The position numbers were made by a program, and so were the translations under genes. Below are positions 33,101 through 42,036 of a stretch of 64,000 nucleotides of DNA, in pieces; within the stretch, counting starts at the first letter, position 1, and each line of letters begins with the position of its first letter. The notes under the pieces are model-generated. The model saw only the letters and a list, made by a program, of their open reading frames with translations. It was not told where the DNA came from and did no database searches. The stretch comes from JAZKHT01 sp040385245 (lineage in GTDB: Bacteria > Pseudomonadota > Alphaproteobacteria > Rhodobacterales > Rhodobacteraceae). The stretch spans positions 248,001 to 312,000 of the forward strand of contig JAZKHT010000003.1 of the NCBI GenBank assembly GCA_040385245.1. Direction: 5' to 3'.

Positions 33101-35525
33101 ATCCGACCCCGAGCCTGCACCCGACTTGCCGACGTTGGAGTTCTTCAATGACATCGGCGGGTTTGACCGGGATGGCCGCGAATATGTGACCATCCTGCGC
33201 AATGGCCAGACCACGCCCGCGCCGTGGATCAACGTCATCGCCAACCCCGGCTTTGGCTTTCACGTCTCGGCCGATGGCGCGGGGTCCACCTGGGCTGAAA
33301 ACAGCCGCGAAAACCAATTGACGCCGTGGAGCAACGATCCCGTCAGCGATCCGGCGGGCGAGGCTGTGTATCTGCACGATCTTGATAGCGGCAAGACATG
33401 GACGCCCACCGCCCTGCCGATCCGGTCGGCGGGCACCTATATCGCGCGGCACGGCTTTGGCTACAGCCGTTTCAGCCATGCCGCCAACGGGATAGCGGCC
33501 GATCTTGTGCAGCTCGTGCCCCTGTCCGACCCGGTGAAGATCAGCCATCTGACCCTGAGCAACACCACATCCGCGCGCCGTCGGCTGTCTGTGACCGGCT
33601 TTGCCGAATGGGTGCTTGGCCCGTCGCGCAGCGCCACTGCTGGCTTCGTCACGACCGAGGTTGACCCCGAAACCGGGGCGATTCTTGCGCGCAATCCCTA
33701 TGGCATGGCCTTTCCCGGCCGTGTCGCCTTTGCCGACCTGGCGGGGGCATCGTCAGTCACCGCCGACCGGGCGGAGTTCCTGGGCAACGGCGGCATGACC
33801 GCCCCCAGCGCGTTGCGCAAGGGTGGTCTGTCGGGCAAGGCAGGCCCCGCGCTTGACCCCTGCGCCGCCCTGCAGCGGGTGGTCACGCTGGAACCGGGGG
33901 AAACCGCGACGGTCACCTTTCTGATCGGGCAGGCGGCGGATGCCGATGCCGCCCGCGCCCTGATCACCCGCACCCGCGCCACCGATGTGCAGGCGACGCT
34001 GGCCAATGTCACCGCGCATTGGGACGATCTGTTGACTGCCGTTCAGATCAAGACGCCCGACCGGGCGATGGACATCATGTTGAACGGCTGGCTTTTGTAT
34101 CAGACGCTGGCCTGTCGCATCTGGGCGCGCGCCGGGTTCTATCAGGCCAGCGGGGCCTATGGCTTTCGCGATCAGTTGCAGGATGGCATGGCGCTGACCT
34201 TCAGCCGCCCCGACATGACGCGCAGCCATCTGTTGCGCGCGGCCGCCCGCCAGTTCCCCGAAGGCGATGTGCAGCACTGGTGGCTGCCCCATTCGGGCCA
34301 AGGCGTGCGCACCCGCATTTCGGATGACCGGGTGTGGTTGGGCTACGGCGTTGCGCGTTACATCGATATCACCGGCGATGCGGCGATCCTGGACGAGGTT
34401 CTGCCCTTCCTTGACGGCCCTGCCCTGCGACCGGGCGCACATGACGACTTTTTCCAGCCCGGCCAATCCGACCAAAGCGCCCCGCTGTTTGAACATTGCG
34501 CCCGGGGGCTGGATCAGGCCATCGCGTTGACGGGCGATAACGGCATGCCCCTGATCGGCACCGGCGACTGGAACGACGGGATGAACCGCGTCGGGGAAGG
34601 CGGCAAAGGCACAAGCGTCTGGCTGGGCTGGTTGCTGATTGCCACCCTGCGCGCCTTTGCCCCCTTGGCCGACACGCGCGACCCCGCCCGCGCCGCACGC
34701 TGGCGCGCCCATGCCGACAGCGTCGCCGCCGCGATCGAGGCGCAGGGGTGGGACGGCGAATGGTATCGGCGCGGCACCTATGATGATGGCAGTCTGCTGG
34801 GATCGGCCACGTCCGACGAATGCCGCATCGACAGCATCGCGCAAAGCTGGTCGGTGCTGTCCGGCGCCGCCGACCCCGCCCGCGCGAAAGCGGCGATGCA
34901 GGCGGTGTCACGCCACCTGATCCGCAAGGAACCGGGGCTTGCCCTGTTGTTCGCGCCACCCTTTGACAAGACGCCGCACGACCCCGGCTACATCAAGGGC
35001 TATCCGCCCGGTTTGCGCGAAAACGGCGGGCAATACAGCCATGCCGCGATGTGGGTCATTCTGGCGCAGGCCCGGCTTGGCAATGGCGATGCGGCGGCGG
35101 CGACCTTTGCGCTGTTGAACCCGGTCAACCACGCCCTGACCGCCGATGACGCGGCGCACTACAAGGTGGAACCTTATGTCGTGGCCGCCGATGTCTATTC
35201 CACCGCCCCCCACGAAGGGCGCGGGGGGTGGACGTGGTACACGGGGTCTGCGGGCTGGATGTACCGCGCGGGCATCGAAGGGCTGCTGGGTCTGACACGG
35301 CGGGGCGACATGCTGCACCTGAACCCCTGCCTGCCGCTTCATTGGCCGGGGATCGAGGCATCGGTGCGCCACGACGGCGCGACATTGACCATCCGCATCA
35401 CCAATGGCAGCAGCGGCCAAGGCATCGCCAACGCCACCCTGAACGACGAGGTGCTGGATACAACCGCCGGACTGTGGCTGCGCGCAAGCCCGGGCGACCA
35501 CCGGTTGGAGGTGACGCTGCGCTGA
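27120..35525 (+). CDS. ndvB: Cyclic beta-1,2-glucan synthase (NdvB/ChvB family, GT84-GH94)
   Basis: This inner-membrane enzyme makes and cyclises periplasmic beta-1,2-glucan from UDP-glucose (up to 2801 aa, normal for the family). In order: an N-terminal cytoplasmic region, membrane helices around residues 420-475, and the GT84 glycosyltransferase domain (DADTRLL near 638; GKGIYDIDAF; QRQHRWVRGDWQLW). More helices (about 820-860 and 945-985), a glycoamylase-like block and carbohydrate-binding regions follow. The C-terminal GH94 phosphorylase domain sets chain length (HWWLPHSGQGVRTR near 2385, GTGDWNDGMNRVG near 2480). The start is uncertain: GTG 27120 overlaps the previous stop, while AAAAGGAGG at 27132-27140 precedes TTG 27144; ATG 27180 is also possible. 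Confidence 0.93.
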   Translation: MSGVKRRFLSTVTTAPFTAQMSDLWQDPTPIRAELFGVERMEHHARTLAAAQPILAGRAPGRLLPGLTPRRLSLRGLSQRISANGAVLLEAYKAAAASAQAGQSVTPAAEWLLDNYHLVEQQLQQIHDDLPPGYYRQLPKLADGPFAGYPRVFGIAWAYVAHTDSLLSAPVLTRFVQAYQQVQPLMIGELWAMAITLRIVLVENMRRLAVQITEGHRLRLEADALVDRVIGSEEAPPVAFHLAVAAYEDADLPEIIAAQIAKRLRGRDPADTPLRGWLEDRLRRQGSSIDEVVAHAQVRQGASNVTMRNIVTSMRLASELDWADFFEDVSLIDARLREHPGYGAMDFATRNLYRTAIENLARGSTASESGVADAALALAADGTTDAERDPGHALIGPGRAVLEQRLAYRAPLPLRLRRWLGRPGLPRYLSGIALVAVLLLATGCWATGGPDVWLLLFGIPLALEAALAIVHLIVTRTIAPERLPALDLSHGVPDAFRTLIAVPVLLTDPDQLQAQVERLEVHHLSSAGGALHYALLLDGSDAPSENMPQDADMRAAARTALDRLNAAYPSPRGDRFFILHRRRHWNEAQGVWMGWERKRGTLVELNRALRGATDTSLTDPDGNVPALPQNVAFVITLDADTRLLRDTVSRLIGKIAHPLNRAVFDPSLGHVTHGYGIVQPRVTPSLPNDRKGSLFQRVFSSPGGIEPYAAAISDVYQDLFGQGSFTGKGIYDIDAFESSLAGRVPENTLLSHDLFEGTFARTALATDIEVVEDFPARHDVAAQRQHRWVRGDWQLWPWVFGRFRQNVPALGRWKMIDNLRRSLTAPLTLLALFAGWLTPAAPGWTLWVLTLTALPRLLPLPFAILPGRAGITARSHLAALRADLSNALWQIGLEIAFLADTALQMGDAIVRTVARLGFSRRNLLEWTTAAQAAARAQPGLWGTYRRMGVGVALGLGTCALAVLVHAPALPVVAPFALLWVLAPAIAWRISQPGAVVAADPLTASEILRLRTIARRTWRFFETFVTADENHLPPDNFQETPRPVVAHRTSPTNIGLYLLSTVVARDMGWIGTRAALDRIEQTLTTIETMPQYRGHLYNWYDTQTLRVLDPAYVSSVDSGNLAGHLIAVAQACRDWHSPPTDAAICDGVSDALRLAMAAGGGGKRLADALSDLSALLQQGQIVPDMADTARRAHDLTEPDTDAAFWTNAICQRLADLDADKTDLSPRLDAVAARARAFALNHDFAFLVEPEKKLLSIGFSAATFTLDTNCYDLLASEARLASLFAIAKGDVETRHWFRLGRPATPYGTASALISWSGSMFEYLMPSLVLRAPVGSVLEQTNRLIVTRQQDYARARGIPWGISESAYVARDIEMTYQYSNFGVPGLGLKRGLADNLVIAPYATGLAAMIDPKAAVRNFDRLADLGAEGCHGFYEAIDFTRARLPEGVDHVIVRSFMAHHQGMTITAIANTILDAELRRRFHAEPMIQGVDLLLQERVPRDARAAPPKAEETRVFPAETVDTPSVRRFDTPALVTPTAHLLSNGTYSVMITPHGTGYSRWGGMAVTRWRPEADVAALGSFILHRDTRDGAVFSSALRPVRSASGNHSAVFCEHHAAFTRKGAELTSVTEVIVSGEDNAEARRVTLTNTGRRPHEVDLTSYAELVLAPQSADLAHPAFSKMFVVTEHLPELGVIIATRRRRSPHDPQVWAAHIAVVEGTETAPQQIETDRARFIGRGRSLAQADLAKPMSGTIGTVLDPIFAIRTRLSVPPGGMARVTFWTMVADTSAALLDLVERHRDPSAFERAETLAWTQSQVQLRHLGITRAEASVFQRLSGLMLRGSARLRAPAPRILAGIGPQSGLWQMGISGDLPILVLLIDDAEDIARVHEALAAHEYWRMRQVAIDLVILNERSSSYVQDLQIAIEGAVRSAQSRPRSETEGGAVGNVYALRTDLITPQARALLVACAGAILVASRGGIATQLDASAVQVLPDPPALPAPSDPEPAPDLPTLEFFNDIGGFDRDGREYVTILRNGQTTPAPWINVIANPGFGFHVSADGAGSTWAENSRENQLTPWSNDPVSDPAGEAVYLHDLDSGKTWTPTALPIRSAGTYIARHGFGYSRFSHAANGIAADLVQLVPLSDPVKISHLTLSNTTSARRRLSVTGFAEWVLGPSRSATAGFVTTEVDPETGAILARNPYGMAFPGRVAFADLAGASSVTADRAEFLGNGGMTAPSALRKGGLSGKAGPALDPCAALQRVVTLEPGETATVTFLIGQAADADAARALITRTRATDVQATLANVTAHWDDLLTAVQIKTPDRAMDIMLNGWLLYQTLACRIWARAGFYQASGAYGFRDQLQDGMALTFSRPDMTRSHLLRAAARQFPEGDVQHWWLPHSGQGVRTRISDDRVWLGYGVARYIDITGDAAILDEVLPFLDGPALRPGAHDDFFQPGQSDQSAPLFEHCARGLDQAIALTGDNGMPLIGTGDWNDGMNRVGEGGKGTSVWLGWLLIATLRAFAPLADTRDPARAARWRAHADSVAAAIEAQGWDGEWYRRGTYDDGSLLGSATSDECRIDSIAQSWSVLSGAADPARAKAAMQAVSRHLIRKEPGLALLFAPPFDKTPHDPGYIKGYPPGLRENGGQYSHAAMWVILAQARLGNGDAAAATFALLNPVNHALTADDAAHYKVEPYVVAADVYSTAPHEGRGGWTWYTGSAGWMYRAGIEGLLGLTRRGDMLHLNPCLPLHWPGIEASVRHDGATLTIRITNGSSGQGIANATLNDEVLDTTAGLWLRASPGDHRLEVTLR

Positions 35526-35530
35526 CGGGT

Positions 35531-36154
35531 TCAGACCATTCCCGATCCAAGGGCGATGATCGCGGCCTGCGTCCGGTTCTGGGCGTTCAGCTTGCTGCAC
35601 ACGGCGCGGACGTACATCTTGACCGTCACCTCGGTCAGAGACAGGCTGGCGGCGATGTCCTTGTTGGTCTGGCCCGCACACAGGCCGCGCAATACCTGAT
35701 ATTCGCGGGCGGACAGCCCGGCGTCGAGGGCGCTGTCCGTCCGCGCCATCCGGGACGGGAAATACGACTCTCCCGCCGCGATGAACCGGATGGCCGCTGA
35801 CAGCGATTTCGGGGACAGCGTCTTTGGGATGAACCCGGCCGCGCCCATTTCCATGGCGCGAAAGGCGGCCTCTTGCCGGGCCTGACCGGAAAACAGCACC
35901 ACCCGTCCGGGCGCATTGGCGGCAATGGCGCGCTCCAGCCCCGTCAAACCGCCCATGCCGGGCATGTCCAGATCGAGCAGGACCACATCATAGGCACCGT
36001 CCGTATCGATCCGGTTCAGCGCTTCGTCCAACGATTCCGCCAGCGCGATGCGATAGCCGCCGTCGGCCATCAGGAAAATCTCCATCGATTCTGCCAACAG
36101 CTTGTGATCATCCGCGACAAGAACCGAAATGACGGGCGGGTAAACGTTCAGCAT
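35531..36154 (-). CDS. Two-component response regulator, LuxR/NarL class
   Basis: This response regulator (207 aa) has a receiver domain with acidic pair D15/D16, phospho-acceptor D61 in VVLLDLDMPGM and switch lysine K111 in IPKTLSP. A C-terminal LuxR helix-turn-helix follows (LSAREYQVLRGLCAGQTNKDIAASLSLTEVTVKMYV). The ATG at 36154 has AGGA upstream; a TTG at 36175 is in frame. No histidine kinase is adjacent, so its partner is elsewhere. It converges with ndvB with a five-base gap. Confidence 0.9.
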   Translation of the reverse strand: MLNVYPPVISVLVADDHKLLAESMEIFLMADGGYRIALAESLDEALNRIDTDGAYDVVLLDLDMPGMGGLTGLERAIAANAPGRVVLFSGQARQEAAFRAMEMGAAGFIPKTLSPKSLSAAIRFIAAGESYFPSRMARTDSALDAGLSAREYQVLRGLCAGQTNKDIAASLSLTEVTVKMYVRAVCSKLNAQNRTQAAIIALGSGMV

Positions 36155-36518
36155 CTCTGGTTCCTGACGGGGCAAAACCCCTTTGATGTGTCACCCCACC
36201 TGAACCAAAGCCAACATTGATCCTTCCGGGCTAGGGCAAAGCCGGGGGTTGGTCCATCCCGCTAAAGGAACGCCTTCCCTTCGATCGGCATGGGTCGCCC
36301 ATTCTTTTGGCGGGGTCTGCGGCGACGTGAAATTTGTTTCAGCACAGGGGTCTTGTGAAAAATTTGTTACGAAGCCGAAATAGTCAGGCTTGCAAGACTC
36401 AGGCGCACACCGTTACCTGACTGTTACAAACCGCGACGCGCGGCCAAACAGGCGGACACTCGTTCAGGGGCCGGGGCAGAGACAAGCGGACAGTAATGTA
36501 TCAACCGGGAGAATTCTG
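36155..36518. other. Intergenic region with promoters of divergent regulator and ABC operon
   Basis: This 364-bp gap holds no gene I can support. It contains locally A/T-rich blocks (GAAATTTGTTTC near 36332 and GAAAAATTTGTTAC near 36357) and a direct repeat of GTTAC with 11-bp period (36410-36427), listed separately. The rest shows no clear structure. Confidence 0.5.
36410..36427 (+). promoter_or_regulatory. Pho-box-like direct repeat upstream of ABC transporter
   Basis: CCGTTAC-CTGA-CTGTTAC has two 7-mers with the 11-bp period of PhoB sites (consensus CTGTCAT-N4-CTGTCAT), but only 4 and 5 of 7 bases match. It lies 91 bp before the start codon. A weak candidate only. Confidence 0.25.
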
Positions 36519-37625
36519 ATGACGACAAAGAACTTCATGGCCACCTCGGTCAGCATCCTTGCGATGCTGACCGCGTCAATCGCATCGGCACAATCGATGG
36601 AAGAGATCGAGGCCGCGGCCAAAGCCGAAGGCATGCTGACCACCATCGCGCTGCCGCACAGCTGGTGCGGCTATGGCGACGTGATCGCCGGGTTCAAGGC
36701 AAAATACCCGGAAATCACCGTGAACGAGCTGAACCCCGACGCCGGTTCCGCCGACGAGATCGAGGCTGTCAAGGCCAACAAGGACAACAAGGGCCCGCAG
36801 GCACCTGACGTTCTGGACGTGGGCCTGTCGTTCGGCCCGTCGGCACAGGCCGAAGGTCTGTTGCAGCCGCACAAGGTTGCCACATGGGATTCGATCCCCG
36901 CGGACGCCAAGGATGCCGATGGCCATTGGTACGGCGACTATTACGGCGTCATGTCCTTTGCGGTGAACACCGATCTGGTGGCGAACCCGCCGACGTCTTT
37001 TGCCGATCTGCTGAAGCCGGAATATGCGGGCCAGGTCGCGCTGGCGGGTGATCCGCGCGCGTCCAACCAGGCCATCCTGGGTGTGATGGCTGCCGGCATG
37101 GCACGCGGGGCCGCCCCCGGTGCCGAGGCTGCCGCAGCGGGCCTTGAATTCTTCAAGGAACTGAACGCGGCTGGCAACTTTGTTCCGGTGATCGGCAAGG
37201 CAGGCACGCTGGCGCAGGGCACCACGCCCATCGTCATCCAGTGGGACTACAACGCCCTTGCCACGCGCGACTCGCTGGCTGGCAACCCGCCGGTTGACGT
37301 GATCGTGCCGTCGGACGCCGTTCTGGCCGGTGTCTATGTGCAGGCCATCAGCGCCTATGCGCCGCAGCCGAACGCCGCGAAACTGTGGATGGAATACCTC
37401 TACAGCGACGAAGGTCAGCTTGGCTGGCTGAAGGGCTATTGCCACCCGATCCGGTTCAACGATCTGGCCGCACGCGGCGTGATCCCGCAGGACCTGATGG
37501 ACGCCCTGCCCCCGGCAGCATCGTATGAAGCGGCCGTGTTCCCCAGCCTTGACGCCGTGAACGGCAACGCCGAAGCGGTCAAGGCCGGTTGGGACACCGT
37601 TGTCGGCGCGAACGTCGTCGAATAA
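36519..37625 (+). CDS. ABC transporter periplasmic substrate-binding protein (iron/phosphonate/polyamine class)
   Basis: This family 1 extracellular solute-binding protein (368 aa) has a Sec signal peptide (residues 1-24, ending SIASA). The mature part has the type II binding fold (PHSWCGYGDVIAGFKAKYP; GVMSFAVNTDLVANPPTSF; QWDYNALATRDSL). The class serves Fe3+, 2-aminoethylphosphonate, putrescine and sugar phosphates. There is no clear tyrosine set of ferric binders, and the ligand is open. The ATG at 36519 is preceded by GGGAG. It heads a four-gene importer operon, followed by a hairpin that should raise its share of transcript. Confidence 0.85.
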   Translation: MTTKNFMATSVSILAMLTASIASAQSMEEIEAAAKAEGMLTTIALPHSWCGYGDVIAGFKAKYPEITVNELNPDAGSADEIEAVKANKDNKGPQAPDVLDVGLSFGPSAQAEGLLQPHKVATWDSIPADAKDADGHWYGDYYGVMSFAVNTDLVANPPTSFADLLKPEYAGQVALAGDPRASNQAILGVMAAGMARGAAPGAEAAAAGLEFFKELNAAGNFVPVIGKAGTLAQGTTPIVIQWDYNALATRDSLAGNPPVDVIVPSDAVLAGVYVQAISAYAPQPNAAKLWMEYLYSDEGQLGWLKGYCHPIRFNDLAARGVIPQDLMDALPPAASYEAAVFPSLDAVNGNAEAVKAGWDTVVGANVVE

Positions 37626-37638
37626 ACAAAACCGCCTG

Positions 37639-37677
37639 ATGGCCGGTGCCTGCCGTCTGACGGCGCGCACCGGCCAT
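37639..37677. terminator. Hairpin between binding-protein gene and permease genes
   Basis: ATGGCCGGTGC pairs perfectly with GCACCGGCCAT, and an inner CCGTC/GACGG stem fills the loop. Placed 14 bp after the stop codon, it probably stabilises or partly terminates the message after the binding-protein gene. Confidence 0.55.
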
Positions 37678-37726
37678 TGCGCATTTTGCCTGACCATTCC
37701 CCACCCCCCGCAGGATACCCCATCGG

Positions 37727-38596
37727 ATGACGCCAAAAGCAATCCTGACGCGATATCAGCCGCTGCGCTGGCTGGGGGTTCTGCCGTTCCTGACCTTTGC
37801 CTTTCTGTTCCTGATCCTGCCTGCGCTTTACATCGTCGTCGGTGCCTTTCGTGGCCCGGATGACCAGTTGACGCTGCAAAACATCCTGAACCTGAACACC
37901 CCCACCATCCGCAACGCCTATTGGGTGTCGATCCGCGTCAGCCTGTGGTCGGCGTTCCTGGGCTGCACCATCGGCTTTGCCATGGCGGCGGCGGTTGTGT
38001 TTGGGGGGATGCCAAAGGCGATCCGGTCGCCCTTGCTGACGTTTTCGGGCGTTGCGTCGAACTTTGCGGGCGTGCCGCTGGCCTTTGCATTCATCGCGAC
38101 GATCGGGCCTGCGGGTCTGATCACGGCCTATCTGCGCACCGAATTCGGCATCAACCTGCGCGCCTATGGGTTCAACCTGTTTTCCTCGACCGGGTTGATC
38201 ATCACCTACCTGTTCTTTCAGGTGCCCTTGATGATCCTGATCATCACCCCTGCCCTTGACGGTCTGCGCCGCGAATGGCGCGAGGCGGCGTCAATGCTGG
38301 GGGCGACGGGGCTGCAATATTGGCGCATGGTCGCCCTGCCGATCCTGTTCCCGTCCCTGCTGGGAACCTTCGCGCTGCTGTTCGCCAATTCCTTTGGTGC
38401 GGTCGCCACGGCCTTTGCACTGGCCGGGCCGCAGTTGAACATCGCGCCGATCCTGCTGTTTTCGCAGATACGCGGCGATGTGCTGGGCAGCCCCGGCCTT
38501 GGCTATGCGCTGGCGTTCGGGATGATCGTGATCACGGGCATCGCCAACGGACTGTATATCTGGCTGCGGGCGCGGTCGGAAAGGTGGCTGAAATGA
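37727..38596 (+). CDS. ABC transporter permease 1
   Basis: This inner-membrane permease (289 aa) has about six helices and the EAA loop WREAASMLGATGLQYWRMVALPIL (residues about 185-208) that contacts the ATPase. It resembles the first permease of PotB/phosphonate-type systems. Its stop overlaps the next gene (ATGA at 38593-38596). Confidence 0.88.
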   Translation: MTPKAILTRYQPLRWLGVLPFLTFAFLFLILPALYIVVGAFRGPDDQLTLQNILNLNTPTIRNAYWVSIRVSLWSAFLGCTIGFAMAAAVVFGGMPKAIRSPLLTFSGVASNFAGVPLAFAFIATIGPAGLITAYLRTEFGINLRAYGFNLFSSTGLIITYLFFQVPLMILIITPALDGLRREWREAASMLGATGLQYWRMVALPILFPSLLGTFALLFANSFGAVATAFALAGPQLNIAPILLFSQIRGDVLGSPGLGYALAFGMIVITGIANGLYIWLRARSERWLK

Positions 38597-39374
38597 CGCG
38601 CTTTTTCGCCTGGTCCGCGTTTCTGTTCGGCGCAATGATCTTTGTGCTGCCGCTGTTCGGCATGGCAGAATTCTCGATGTCGATGCGGCGCGGGGTCTAT
38701 TCGCTTGATGCTTACGCCTCTGTTCTGGGCGACCCGCAGTTCCGGGCGACGTTCCTTTATTCCGTGGTGATGGCCCTGTTCACCATTGTCTTTGGCGTGT
38801 GCCTTGTGGTTCCCACCGCCTTTTGGGTGCGCCTGCGGATGCCGGAAATCCGCCCGCTGGTCGAATTCATCACGCTGTTGCCGCTGGTGATCCCGGCAAT
38901 CGTCATCGTGTTCGGTTATATCCGGCTGTACAACACCTCGTCCTTCCTGCCCCTGACGGGCAGCGCCATGGGCACCAACCTGTTGTTGATGTTCGGCTAT
39001 GCCACGCTTGCCCTGCCTTATATGTACCGCGCCGTCGACACCGGCCTGCGCACGATCGAGGTAACCACCCTGACCGAGGCGGCGCTGTCGCTGGGTGCGG
39101 GCTGGATCACCATCCTTGTGCGCATCATCCTGCCGAATGTTCTGGTGGCGGTGCTGTCGGGGGCGTTCCTGACCTTTGCCATCGTTCTGGGCGAATTCAC
39201 CATGGCGGCCCTGCTGAACCGCCCCGCCTTTGGCCCCTATATTCAGATCATCGGGGCGAACAAGGCGTATGAACCGGCGGCGCTGGCCGTCATCGCCTTT
39301 GCCATCACCTGGGCCTGCATGGGCCTGATCCAGTTGGTCACCCGGTTTACCAAGCACACAAGGGCGCAGCGCTG

Positions 39375-39375
<1 letters not shown>
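38593..39375 (+). CDS. ABC transporter permease 2
   Basis: This second permease (260 aa) is PotC-like, with about six helices and the EAA loop LTEAALSLGAGWITILVRIILPNVL (residues about 160-184). I chose the ATG at 38593, which overlaps the previous stop; the longer open frame would run inside permease 1. The stop shares a base with the ATPase start. Confidence 0.88.
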
Positions 39376-40424
<1,049 letters not shown>

Positions 40425-40426
40425 CG

Positions 40427-41299
40427 TCAGCGCGTGCCGTAATACAGGCCCACCACATGCTCGGCTTGGGCAAAGAACAGCCAGCGCGCGACGAAGGCCC
40501 CCACCAGATGGCTGCCCACCGCCAGTGGCACGGCAAAGGCCACCGGCAGCGCCAGTGTCGCCAGCGCCGGGATCACCGCCGCCGTCACAAGCGCGATGCG
40601 GCGCAGCTTGGTCGCGTGCTTGCGCGCCACAACATGGATCATCTCTCGCATCAGGTAGTTGCCGCCCGTGTGGGGCTGTTCGAACACCGTCGGCTGACCG
40701 ATCCGGTCCAGCCCCGTGGCGGTGCCCAACGTCGCCCCCCGCGCCGCAAACAGCCCGTCGCCGATGCGCCAGCTTTTCACCAGCACAAAGAACAGCATGG
40801 CACAGGCCAGCGCGGGCAAGACCCCCGCCCCGCCCATCAGCAGGCCCCCCGTCACCGAAAAGGTCAGGAACGTCAGCGGCGTGATCCAATGGTTCCAACG
40901 CGGCACCGCCCCGATCTGCGCATAGATCATCGACGTGCAGTAGATCGTCACCAGACACATCCCCGCCCCGTACCAGCCGATGACCGGCGGCCAGCCCAGA
41001 CCCAACCAGTCGGACAGCGCCTGCGGGGCCAGCAGCAACAGGGTTGCGACAGACGACCACGCCTCGCGGCTGAGCCAGCTTGTGCGCCATTGGGTAAAGG
41101 CCAGCAGCGCACGGTGCGGATTGCCAAGGTGAAAGGCCGATGCCACCAGCCCCGTTATGGCAAGCGCATAGCCCGCGCCCCAGACCCAGAACGCCAAAGC
41201 GCCCGTGACGGGCAGCAAATCCATCCCCAGCAGCGCCAGAAAGCCAAAGCCAAGCCCCGACAGCACTGTGAACACGATGACCGACGGTGCCGGATGCAT
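40427..41299 (-). CDS. soeC: Sulfite dehydrogenase membrane anchor subunit SoeC (DmsC/NrfD-like)
   Basis: This polytopic quinone-reducing anchor (290 aa, about eight helices) is of the DmsC type. It begins MHPAPSVIVFTVLSGLGFG and contains HLGNPHRALLAF and WRTSWLSREAW, segments typical of DmsC-like subunits. In the SoeABC complex of Allochromatium vinosum the matching subunit passes electrons from sulfite to the quinone pool. It is the last gene of the xsc-tauZ-ackA-soeABC run; its start shares one base with the soeB stop. A dimethyl sulfoxide reductase role is conceivable by family, but the taurine context argues for sulfite. Confidence 0.8.
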   Translation of the reverse strand: MHPAPSVIVFTVLSGLGFGFLALLGMDLLPVTGALAFWVWGAGYALAITGLVASAFHLGNPHRALLAFTQWRTSWLSREAWSSVATLLLLAPQALSDWLGLGWPPVIGWYGAGMCLVTIYCTSMIYAQIGAVPRWNHWITPLTFLTFSVTGGLLMGGAGVLPALACAMLFFVLVKSWRIGDGLFAARGATLGTATGLDRIGQPTVFEQPHTGGNYLMREMIHVVARKHATKLRRIALVTAAVIPALATLALPVAFAVPLAVGSHLVGAFVARWLFFAQAEHVVGLYYGTR

Positions 41300-42036
41300 C
41301 AGATTTTCCCCAACACATGGTCCAGCCAGCCGGCAAAACCGGTGGCCTTGATGTCCAGCAGGGGCGCCAGCAACGACGCCTGTTGCGGCTGGTCCTTCTT
41401 GCGCGGCGGCAGGTAACGGTTCACCGGTTTCGTTCCCATCTCGGGCATCAGCGCATAGCCACCCCGTTCGGCCGACAGGCGGCTGACCTTGCTGTCCGGG
41501 TCGGCGAAATCGCCAAAGTGCCGCGCGCCGGTGGGACAGGTGCGGACGCAGGCGGGTTCGCGGTCTTCCTCGGGAAGATTCTCGTTATAGATGCGGTCCA
41601 CGCACAGGGTGCATTTCTTCATCACCCCCGCATCCGCATCCATTTCCCGCGCGCCATAGGGGCAGGCCCAGGCGCACAGACCACAGCCGATGCAGGCGTC
41701 TTCGTTCACCAGCACGATGCCATCCTCGGCCCGCTTGTAGCTGGCCCCGGTGGGACAGACGGTGACGCAGGGCGCATCCTCGCAATGCAGGCAGGACCGG
41801 GGGAAATTGATGATTTGTGGTGGGGCATCCGTTGGTTGCACGGCATAGCTGTGAACCCGGTTCAAGAAGGTTCCCGAAGGGTCTGATCCATAGGGATTTT
41901 GGTCCGACAGCGGCGCGCCATAGCCCTGATCGTTCCAGCCCTTGCAGGCGGTCACACAGGCATGACACCCGACGCAGGTGTCCAGATCGACAACAAGGCC
42001 CAGTTTCCGCGTGGTGGGGCCGGGAAGGTTGGTCAT
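41299..42036 (-). CDS. soeB: Sulfite dehydrogenase iron-sulfur subunit SoeB
   Basis: This cytoplasmic ferredoxin-type subunit (245 aa) carries electrons from the molybdenum subunit to the membrane anchor. It has four cysteine groups for [4Fe-4S] clusters: CVGCHACVTAC (C21-C31), CLHCEDAPCVTVCP, CIGCGLCAWACP and CTLC paired with CVRTCP. There is no Tat leader, as for SoeB, so it faces the cytoplasm. It overlaps soeA by four bases and soeC by one. Phs/Psr/Dms iron-sulfur subunits share the plan; the assignment rests on context. Confidence 0.83.
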   Translation of the reverse strand: MTNLPGPTTRKLGLVVDLDTCVGCHACVTACKGWNDQGYGAPLSDQNPYGSDPSGTFLNRVHSYAVQPTDAPPQIINFPRSCLHCEDAPCVTVCPTGASYKRAEDGIVLVNEDACIGCGLCAWACPYGAREMDADAGVMKKCTLCVDRIYNENLPEEDREPACVRTCPTGARHFGDFADPDSKVSRLSAERGGYALMPEMGTKPVNRYLPPRKKDQPQQASLLAPLLDIKATGFAGWLDHVLGKI

